Assembly (NCBI GenBank): GCA_026162565.1
Contig: JAOEIQ010000002.1
Coordinates: 310,001 to 374,000, forward strand
From: Flavobacteriaceae bacterium NBU2973
Lineage (GTDB): Bacteria > Bacteroidota > Bacteroidia > Flavobacteriales > Flavobacteriaceae
Length of the DNA stretch: 64,000 nucleotides
Direction: 5' to 3'
Shown here: positions 57,720 through 64,000 of the stretch, piece by piece
How the letters are laid out: every line of letters begins with the position of its first letter
How positions within the stretch are numbered: position 1 is the stretch's first letter
Program-made: the position numbers and the translations under genes
The notes under the pieces: model-generated
What the model was told of the DNA's origin: nothing
The model's database searches: none
What the model saw: only the letters and a program-made list of their open reading frames with translations

Positions 57720-59156
57720 TTAATTGATGATTATTTTTTTTGAGACAGTGCCTCTATCAAAATCAAGTTTTAAAATATAAATACCTCTAGCCCAAGTTTC
57801 AGTTGATATACTATTTGTATAACCTGTAGCTATTTTGGCACCAGTAAGCGCATATACTTCATAATGTTGTAATTGAGCATTGGCATGAGTAATAACTTTT
57901 ATACTACCGTCTGATGTGATGATTTTAACAGTGCTAGCTAAATCAAATTCTTCAATACTTAAAGCATCTTCAGTTACTGAATTAAAACCTGTCCATAAAG
58001 CTCCTGCATCTGTTACGTAGGCACCAGTTGTTCCAGGTGGAATGTGTAAATTAATGTTGCCGCGTGGACCAAAAGTATCATTTGTGCCTGTTATTATTGT
58101 TGGTGGTATAGTTGCTAGCGAAAAAACATCAGTTAAAGTTGGATTGTTACCAAAGGATATGAAACCAATATCTGTAACAGTATTTGGTATAGTAACACTC
58201 ACTAATTGATTTTGACTAAAAGCAAGATTACCAACACTAGTAACACTAAATACTTCGTTACTATAGGAAACATTAGCTGGTATACTAACTACAGAACCTC
58301 CAGCCATATCATAATCAATTGCTTCTACTTCATTAGGTGAGAGTGACGTAATTTCATAAGTGATAAAATTATCGACAAAGGTATCACCAACTTGAGCTCC
58401 TCCAGATTCAGTAATCGAATTAAAACCTGTCCAACCATTAGCAAGGTAATCATTAGTCGTTCCTACCGGAACAGTTAAATCTATTCCACTCCTATCAGCT
58501 GCAAAAGTGTCTTGGCCACCATTACCAGGTGTTGTTGTAATAGCAGGAGGTGTAGTAGCTAATGAAGTGATAGTTGCTAAAAAACTGCTCATAAAAGCTC
58601 TCATTCCTATACTCGTTACAGTACTTGGTATGATTACATCATTAAGTTGACAATTTAAAAAAGCATCATTTCCAATACTGTTTAAACCTTCAGGTAATGA
58701 AACACTCGCTAATTGATTATTATTTAAAAATGCATTATTGCCAATAGATATAACGTTGTTGGGAATTGTAACACTCGTTAATTGATTAATGGCAAAAGCA
58801 TTATTACTAATACTTGTGATACTATTTGGGATTGTAACACTTGTTAGCGCATTATTCTGTAAAGCACCAACTCCAATACTAGTAATACTATTTGGAATAA
58901 CAACACTGGTTAATCCATTACCCAAAAGGGCAACATTACCAATACCGGTTACATCATATGTCGTGGCATTATGAGAAATTGTTGTTGGAATGTCAACATC
59001 AGTTCCGCCGGAAATATAATCCTTGACCTCAACTGTTGTTGAAGAGGTTACATTAAATTCCAAAGTATTGTTATTATTGTCGAGTGCTGTAAATGTTTGA
59101 GAAAACCCGATGAAAGAAATACATAGGGCAATTAGAGTAAGTAGTTGTTTATTCAT
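57720..59156 (-). CDS. BspA-like leucine-rich-repeat surface protein with T9SS sorting domain
   Basis: Signal peptide ends near GFSQ. About five BspA/LRR_5-type units are seen from residue ~85 (LTSVVIPNSITSIGVGALQN; LTSVTIPNSITSISNNAFAI; LTSVTIPNNVISIGNNAFLN; LASVSLPEGLNSIGNDAFLN), interrupted by two GxT repeats (VPVGTTNDYLANGWTGFNSI; IPPGTTGAYVTDAGALWTGF). The type A T9SS C-terminal domain (YEVYALTGAKIATGYTNSIS; RGIYILKLDFDRGTVSKKII) closes the protein. Such proteins bind host or environmental surfaces. It is upstream of, and close to, the 56932 gene, 8 bases apart. The divergent LytTR regulator may control it. Confidence 0.85.
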   Translation of the reverse strand: MNKQLLTLIALCISFIGFSQTFTALDNNNNTLEFNVTSSTTVEVKDYISGGTDVDIPTTISHNATTYDVTGIGNVALLGNGLTSVVIPNSITSIGVGALQNNALTSVTIPNSITSISNNAFAINQLTSVTIPNNVISIGNNAFLNNNQLASVSLPEGLNSIGNDAFLNCQLNDVIIPSTVTSIGMRAFMSSFLATITSLATTPPAITTTPGNGGQDTFAADRSGIDLTVPVGTTNDYLANGWTGFNSITESGGAQVGDTFVDNFITYEITSLSPNEVEAIDYDMAGGSVVSIPANVSYSNEVFSVTSVGNLAFSQNQLVSVTIPNTVTDIGFISFGNNPTLTDVFSLATIPPTIITGTNDTFGPRGNINLHIPPGTTGAYVTDAGALWTGFNSVTEDALSIEEFDLASTVKIITSDGSIKVITHANAQLQHYEVYALTGAKIATGYTNSISTETWARGIYILKLDFDRGTVSKKIIIN

Positions 59157-59234
59157 GATTTAAGGTTTTAAAAATTAAATTCTGGATCGAATATATTTTT
59201 AGATGACAACAAAAGCATCAGTAAATAGTACTTT

Positions 59235-59269
59235 GTGACAAAACCTACATCAAAAAGTGACAAAGCCTA
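59235..59269. promoter_or_regulatory. Two 13-bp direct repeats GTGACAAA(A/G)CCTA, 22 bp apart
   Basis: The copies are at 59235-59247 and 59257-59269. A related inverted copy, GGCTTTGTGAC, lies at 59330-59340. LytTR proteins usually bind direct repeats with a period close to 22 bp, and the divergent gene at 59427 encodes a LytTR protein. The minus-strand version TAGG(T/C)TTTG also resembles a -7 box with one extra base, so a promoter role is possible. Confidence 0.55.
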
Positions 59270-59402
59270 AATATCATGTTTACATAATAATAAGCACAAA
59301 AAACAACTCTAAAATCTCTTTGTTTACAAGGCTTTGTGACGAATACTATTAAAATAGTGATGAATTCTAAAATGCGCATAATAGCTCTAATTATAATAAT
59401 AG

Positions 59403-59410
59403 TACCTTTG
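59403..59410 (+). promoter_or_regulatory. Bacteroidota -7 promoter box (TACCTTTG) for the propeller-LytTR gene
   Basis: TACCTTTG matches TAnnTTTG, and is followed by GC. It ends 16 bases before the TTG start at 59427, so transcription would begin roughly 10 bases before the start codon. It is the same octamer as at 3777. Confidence 0.6.
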
Positions 59411-59426
59411 CTTAAAACCTATTGTA

Positions 59427-61970
59427 TTGAAATTTATAGCCTACTTATTTTGTTTACTTTTTTGTCTTCAAATTGCTTATTCACAAGACTATATTTACCA
59501 ACATTTTGGTGTGGATGAAGGGCTACCGAGTTCTGAAGTTTATGATGTATACCAAGATAAATTAGGGTATATTTGGTTTGCTACTGACAAAGGTTTATCA
59601 CGTTACAACGGTTACGAATTCGAAAACTTCACCACCAAAGATGGCCTACCCGGAAATACCATCTTAAATTTCTATCCTCAAATTGATGGTCGTGTGTTTT
59701 GTTATGAATACCATAGCCAAAGTCTTTTTTATTTCCATGAAGAATTCAAAGGATTTGTCAATTACTCCTATAACGAAGCACTAAAAAAACATCTAAAAAA
59801 AAGTGTCGTTGTAAAAAACCTCATAATGGATACTAACCAAACCTTAACTATTTCTGGATACCATTTAGAAGGTTATATAGAAATTGATAAAGATGGTGTT
59901 GCAAAAACATATTTTAATAAAGACACGTATGAGACTTCCAAAGATTCAAGAGATGGAGTGAACCTTGGTTTGCTACGAAAAAATAATTTCTTTTTTTATG
60001 TAGAACATAATTATCCTAGCTCAAAGGATGTTATGTTTATTAACATTAAAAAAAGTGTTACTGGTCGCATGGATTTTGTAACACTAAATGATAATAAAAC
60101 AGTCTTTATCGATTCTCAACTTGGTATATTATCTAAAGATGGTACTGTAGTCTATGATGAAACTGAACAATATCCAATAGGTATTAAAAAGATAAATAGT
60201 GAATCGTTTTTTGTTGGTTATTATAGCAAAGGTGCCGAAATTAAGAATGTTTCAGGAGATGTAATTTATTCATTTTTACCTAATAAATCGGTTTCAAATT
60301 TTTTAATAGATACGGAAGAGAGCATTTGGTTCACAACTTTAGATGATGGTGTTTTTTATATAAAAAACCCAAACATCAAAACGTTTACAGAACAGCATAT
60401 ATCATCAATTGTAAAAGACAATTATGAGCAATTATTTCTTGGCTTTGAAAATGGTAATATAGGGCAAATAAAAAATGATTCAATCTATATTTCATACCAT
60501 GGGTTAAGCAGAAATGCATCCATTGTAGAATTTGACAAAACCAATAACCTCATATTTGGTTATGGCGATGGCTATCTCAAAGACTATACTAATAATTATC
60601 TATCTTATAATCTTGGTGTAAACAAACTACCAGAAAATATACACGACAGTTTATTGGGCTCTTCGGGAACTGGATATCATAAGCTTGAAAATGATATTGT
60701 TAAATTCAGAAAGATTAACAATAGAGTTAACGATGTGTGTTTATATAATAACCAACTATTAATAGGTACATCCTCTGGTTTATTCGTTGAAAAAAATGAC
60801 TCTATTCTAAAATTTCAGCCAAACGCAATGCTTGCCTCACGAATTGACGATATTGACATAAGTAACAATAAGAAAACTGTTTTCATGGCTACTCAAGGAG
60901 AAGGTGTAATAGTTTTCAATAATAGTATTTATAGTGTCAATACTAAAGATGGTTTAACAAGCAATATAGTTAATGAAGTTCACATTGAAAATGATTCCAT
61001 AGTTTGGGCATGTACCAACACTGGATTAAATAGAATTGTTTTTAACCCAAATAAGACATTTAGTATCACAACTATTACAAAAGCTGATGGTTTATTAAGT
61101 AATGATATTGAAGATGTTGAAATAATTAATGATACCATTTGGGTCGCTACAAAAAAAGGTCTGTGTTTTTTTAACAAAGATGTTTTAAGGCAACAAGAAA
61201 CTTCAAATGTTCAATCATTAACATTGAAAGAGATTTCTGTAAATAACAAACGAATTTTTGATAATAATATTCGTTTAAAACATGATGAGAATAACATTGA
61301 TTTTAAACTACAAGCCATTTCACATAAAAATACAGATAATATTGTTTATTCGTATCGCTTAAAAGAAATTGACACCGCTTGGTCTAGAACTACAAATAGA
61401 GTCATAAATTTTCCATCCTTATCATCAGGAAATTACACCTTTGAAGCTAAAGCGAGCATATTTGACAACCCAAATGAGCTTATAACTTCATATAGTTTTA
61501 AAATATTACCGCCTTTTTGGAAAAGTTGGTGGTTTTTTGGACTTTGTTTCTTCTTACTTACTGGACTTGTTTATGTGTTTTTTAGAGTTCGTGTATTAAC
61601 CTATAATCAAGATGTTTTTAGAGAATTGATACGTTTAGCTATTAAACGTCTAAAACGAAAAGAACAATTTTACAAATTCAGGTCTAATGGCGAGGACTTT
61701 AAAATTCCGACGCATGATATCTTATATATCAATTCTCAAGGAAATTATTTAGATATCATCACAAAAAAGAAAACCTATACAATTCGTTGCAAAATAGGTG
61801 ATTTTATAGATTCTGCACCAGATGCATTAGAGTATTTAAGAGTACATCGTTCCTACATAATCAGAATAGATCAAGTAACTAGTAAAGGGAAAAATTGGGT
61901 AACCATTAAAGATCAAAAAATACCTGTTGGTGAAACGTATTTAAAAGAATTAGATAAAATTCACTTTTAA
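59427..61970 (+). CDS. Membrane propeller-type regulator with LytTR DNA-binding domain
   Basis: A one-protein sensor-regulator. The signal peptide (MKFIAYLFCLLFCLQIAYSQ, TTG start at 59427) leads to two-component-regulator propeller repeats over residues ~25-610 (GVDEGLPSSEVYDVYQDKLG; IWFATDKGLSRYNGYEF; LSNDIEDVEIINDTIWVATK). A Y_Y_Y domain follows (YRLKEIDTAWSRTTNRVINF), then one membrane segment (SWWFFGLCFFLLTGLVYVFF near 700), and a cytoplasmic LytTR domain (FKIPTHDILYINSQGNYLDI; YLRVHRSYIIRIDQVTSKGK). It lacks the kinase and receiver of hybrid two-component systems, so it must act by direct transmembrane signalling. Divergent from the LRR protein, with direct repeats between, so it probably regulates that surface protein and itself. 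Confidence 0.88.
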   Translation: MKFIAYLFCLLFCLQIAYSQDYIYQHFGVDEGLPSSEVYDVYQDKLGYIWFATDKGLSRYNGYEFENFTTKDGLPGNTILNFYPQIDGRVFCYEYHSQSLFYFHEEFKGFVNYSYNEALKKHLKKSVVVKNLIMDTNQTLTISGYHLEGYIEIDKDGVAKTYFNKDTYETSKDSRDGVNLGLLRKNNFFFYVEHNYPSSKDVMFINIKKSVTGRMDFVTLNDNKTVFIDSQLGILSKDGTVVYDETEQYPIGIKKINSESFFVGYYSKGAEIKNVSGDVIYSFLPNKSVSNFLIDTEESIWFTTLDDGVFYIKNPNIKTFTEQHISSIVKDNYEQLFLGFENGNIGQIKNDSIYISYHGLSRNASIVEFDKTNNLIFGYGDGYLKDYTNNYLSYNLGVNKLPENIHDSLLGSSGTGYHKLENDIVKFRKINNRVNDVCLYNNQLLIGTSSGLFVEKNDSILKFQPNAMLASRIDDIDISNNKKTVFMATQGEGVIVFNNSIYSVNTKDGLTSNIVNEVHIENDSIVWACTNTGLNRIVFNPNKTFSITTITKADGLLSNDIEDVEIINDTIWVATKKGLCFFNKDVLRQQETSNVQSLTLKEISVNNKRIFDNNIRLKHDENNIDFKLQAISHKNTDNIVYSYRLKEIDTAWSRTTNRVINFPSLSSGNYTFEAKASIFDNPNELITSYSFKILPPFWKSWWFFGLCFFLLTGLVYVFFRVRVLTYNQDVFRELIRLAIKRLKRKEQFYKFRSNGEDFKIPTHDILYINSQGNYLDIITKKKTYTIRCKIGDFIDSAPDALEYLRVHRSYIIRIDQVTSKGKNWVTIKDQKIPVGETYLKELDKIHF

Positions 61971-61975
61971 AACTT

Positions 61976-63328
61976 CTAACGTTTATTTCGCTTATTATAA
62001 TTTTTATCACCTCTAGTTTTAGGTTTTTTGTATTTAGCTTTTATTTTTCTTTGGTAAGATCCACCTTGGTTAGTTTTACTATTCTTTTCTGATTTTTCAT
62101 GAAAGCTAGCACCTATTTCAGATTCTGCAGGTAATTTTAATGGATTGTTACGTTCCTTAATTTTAGGTTGCTCATCATAAGTAAGCTGTTTTGATATCTC
62201 AACTGAATCTGGAATTAACAACTGTTTAATTTCCATTTTCATGAGTCGCTCAATCGCATTTTTATAGTCAACTTCTTTGTCTGTAAAAAACAAAAACGAA
62301 TGTCCTTCATTTTCAGCACGTCCTGTTCTACCAATACGATGCATATAATTCTCTGGAAAAATTGGCGTATCAAAATTGATAACATGAGAGATTTCTTTTA
62401 AATCCAAACCACGAGCCATAACATCCGTAGTGACAAGAACCCTCTTCTCACCTTTATCAAATTGATTGATAGATCGTAATCTGTAATTTTGAGTTTTATT
62501 AGAATGAATGACACAGGCCTCATCTTTATAAAATTCTTGAATAGCATTAAACAGTAGATCCGCAGATCGTTTGTTAGACACAAAAACAAGTACTTTATGA
62601 TATTTATCATTATCAGCAAGTAAGTGAACTAACAAATTTACTTTGGTATAAAAATTTGTTACAGCATAACAGCTTTGAGAAATATTTTCTAATGGAGTAC
62701 CACTAACAGCAATAGAAATTTTTTTAGCAACTTTAAAAAAATTAGATATAAGTAAATTAACATCATCTGTCATAGTAGCAGAAAACATAATGTTTTGGCG
62801 ACGTTGCGGCAATAAGTCAAAAATATTACTTAACTGAAACCTAAAACCCAAGTCCAACATGACATCTACTTCGTCAATAACTAACCTTTTTATAGATTTT
62901 AATTGCAATGCTCTACTAACAACTAAATCATACAATCGTCCTGGTGTCGCAACAATTATATCTTGACCCAGAGCAACTTCAGCTTTTTGAGTATTAATAT
63001 TGGTTCCACCAAAAACTCCAATAACACGGTTGTTAATGTACTTACTAAATTTTTTAATCTCATCAACTGTTTGAACCACTAATTCACGAGTCGGCACTAA
63101 AATTAACACTCTTGGATGTTTTTCTTTTGAAAATTTTAAGCCTTGTAAAATAGGTAACATATAAGCAAATGTCTTACCTGTTCCTGTTTGCGCAATACCA
63201 ACAACATCTTTTCCAGAAGATATTACAGGAAAAGCTTTGACCTGAATAGGTGTTGGTTTTTCATAACCTAAATCAGTAATAGCATACTGTAATTGTTTGG
63301 ATATTTTAAAATCTTCAAAAGATTGCAT
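61976..63328 (-). CDS. DEAD-box RNA helicase, RhlE-like, with basic C-terminal tail
   Basis: Complete DEAD-box core: Q motif (YEKPTPIQVKAFPVI), I AQTGTGKT, Ia PTRELVVQ, TPGR, II written DEVD (VIDEVDVMLDLGFRF, so Val replaces the usual Ala), III SAT, V MARGLDLKEI, VI HRIGRTGRAENEG. The last ~75 residues are rich in Lys/Arg/Gly/Asn (KAKYKKPKTRGDKNYNKRNK) and probably bind RNA. Motif II DEVD is seen in some RhlE-type proteins. It is likely involved in ribosome biogenesis or RNA decay at low temperature. It converges with the LytTR gene, 5 bases apart, with no terminator between. Confidence 0.9.
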   Translation of the reverse strand: MQSFEDFKISKQLQYAITDLGYEKPTPIQVKAFPVISSGKDVVGIAQTGTGKTFAYMLPILQGLKFSKEKHPRVLILVPTRELVVQTVDEIKKFSKYINNRVIGVFGGTNINTQKAEVALGQDIIVATPGRLYDLVVSRALQLKSIKRLVIDEVDVMLDLGFRFQLSNIFDLLPQRRQNIMFSATMTDDVNLLISNFFKVAKKISIAVSGTPLENISQSCYAVTNFYTKVNLLVHLLADNDKYHKVLVFVSNKRSADLLFNAIQEFYKDEACVIHSNKTQNYRLRSINQFDKGEKRVLVTTDVMARGLDLKEISHVINFDTPIFPENYMHRIGRTGRAENEGHSFLFFTDKEVDYKNAIERLMKMEIKQLLIPDSVEISKQLTYDEQPKIKERNNPLKLPAESEIGASFHEKSEKNSKTNQGGSYQRKIKAKYKKPKTRGDKNYNKRNKR

Positions 63329-63375
63329 GATAATAGGTATTTAATGCAAAAGTAGCTATTACTCTCAATTCTATA

Positions 63376-63407
63376 AATAAAAAAGGCGTAATTAAAAATT
63401 ACGCCTT
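63376..63407 (-). terminator. Intrinsic terminator for the M16 peptidase gene (minus strand)
   Basis: AAGGCGTAATT (63383-63393) pairs perfectly with AATTACGCCTT (63397-63407). Read on the minus strand the hairpin is followed by a T run (63384 down to about 63379). It separates the peptidase gene from the helicase gene that follows in the same orientation. Confidence 0.85.
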
Positions 63408-63429
63408 AACTATAAACTTAAAAAACTAT

Positions 63430-64000
63430 TTATAAAGGGTTTCCATAAATATCTAATTCGATAACTGGTTTTCCTAATTTTTTAACCTCACTTAATTGTG
63501 TTTCTTTATCACCTACAACCAAATAAATCATATCTTTTTCTTGTAAGTAAGTATTTATAATATTCTTGTAATCTTCTAAAGACATATTAACCAACTCTGC
63601 TTGATCTTTTTCTGCGTAATCTGAAGGCTTATCGTATTTACTCATATTCCTCACCATTCCTAGTTTAGCACCTAAACTCTCGAAAGCTCTAGTATCTGCC
63701 TTTAGTAATTTATTTTTAGTAAGCTCCACGTCAGCTTCAGTAAAATTTTTAGAATAATCCTGTAACATGTTTTGAATTATTTCAAGCGATTTTAATGTAG
63801 CATTTGCTCTTACACTGGTTCTAACAGCAAAAGGAGCTATTTCTAAACTATTACTGAATCCTGAATACGCACCATAAGTGTAACCTTTTTCAATACGTAA
63901 TGTTTGAAATAGACGTCCACTTGATCCTCCTCCTAAAATTTCATTGGCAAAATCTAAATTATTAGCATTATCATCTGTGGCAGATAATACTAATTTACCA
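63430..64000 (-). CDS. M16 family zinc metallopeptidase, C-terminal part (5' end outside window)
   Basis: The frame is open through the right edge, so only the C-terminal ~190 residues are seen. The sequence upstream of the internal ATG 63768 reads LVLSATDDNANNLDFANEIL, then GGGSSGRLFQTLRIEKGYTY, then GAYSGFSN. The GGGSSGRLFQTLR-E-KGYTYG motif is the conserved core of the non-catalytic half of M16 peptidases (insulinase/processing-peptidase-like). The C-terminus is VELDIYGNPL-like (KPVIELDIYGNPL), usual for flavobacterial secreted M16B proteins. It should degrade peptides in the periplasm. An intrinsic terminator follows. Confidence 0.87.
   Translation of the reverse strand, partial: GKLVLSATDDNANNLDFANEILGGGSSGRLFQTLRIEKGYTYGAYSGFSNSLEIAPFAVRTSVRANATLKSLEIIQNMLQDYSKNFTEADVELTKNKLLKADTRAFESLGAKLGMVRNMSKYDKPSDYAEKDQAELVNMSLEDYKNIINTYLQEKDMIYLVVGDKETQLSEVKKLGKPVIELDIYGNPL

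Overview
The window is about 64 kb of AT-rich DNA from a member of the Bacteroidota, most likely a marine or gliding Flavobacteriaceae. The evidence is of four kinds: several TAnnTTTG promoter -7 boxes of the Bacteroidota type (for example at 3032, 3777, 8792, 14127, 30925 and 59403); many secreted proteins with type IX secretion system (T9SS) C-terminal domains; two PorP/SprF-type outer-membrane proteins beside very large SprB-like repeat proteins; and many small lipoproteins. Both edges cut a gene: an E1 alpha/beta 2-oxoacid dehydrogenase on the left and an M16 peptidase on the right.

Layout. 1-8.3 kb is core metabolism and RNA housekeeping: E1 fusion, M19 dipeptidase, rRNA methyltransferase, two helicases, VTT membrane protein. 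8.4-8.7 kb holds a 32-codon minus-strand ORF followed by a good intrinsic terminator. 8.8-10.7 kb is a secreted protein of unknown function with an HEGRH zinc-protease-like motif. 10.7-16.8 kb is an accessory island flanked by copies of a structured ~90-bp repeat. It holds a three-gene ubiquitin-like conjugation operon (tandem-Ubl protein, E2-like protein, JAB-ThiF/E1 fusion), a divergent XRE-ImmA/IrrE regulator-protease, an AbiEii-type nucleotidyltransferase toxin with its antitoxin, and a candidate non-coding transcript. 16.8-23.5 kb is a minus-strand run (amidohydrolase, Ig-like secreted protein, lipoprotein, alginate-export-type porin, TMEM175-like channel) headed by a MarR regulator with two copies of one operator. 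23.7-29.3 kb has an M13 metallopeptidase and an ankyrin/PD40 protein followed by a LytS/LytTR two-component pair.

30-46.5 kb is a cell-surface/T9SS cluster, all on the plus strand: a beta-helix-like secreted protein, a gliding-associated C-terminal-domain protein, a PorP/SprF protein fused to a repeat/coiled-coil and SPOR-like tail, a 2741-residue SprB-like adhesin, its PorP/SprF partner and an M23-LysM hydrolase. 46.6-49.1 kb has a transmembrane winged-helix regulator divergent from a YceI protein, with direct repeats between them. 49.2-56.7 kb is a minus-strand block of poorly known lipoproteins and membrane proteins, including a nitrilase-GNAT fusion and a duplicated lipoprotein domain. 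56.7-62 kb has a truncated secreted-protein remnant, two T9SS cargo proteins (one with BspA-like leucine-rich repeats) and a divergent propeller-LytTR membrane regulator with 22-bp-spaced direct repeats in the shared intergenic region. 62-64 kb has an RhlE-like DEAD-box helicase and the M16 peptidase.

The most interesting biology is the Ubl-E2-JAB/E1 operon in the repeat-flanked island. It is probably a defence or stress-related protein-conjugation system. Its E2 has no cysteine at the expected catalytic site, and a HTH-metalloprotease is well placed to control it. All gene functions are read from motifs by eye; no database search was run.
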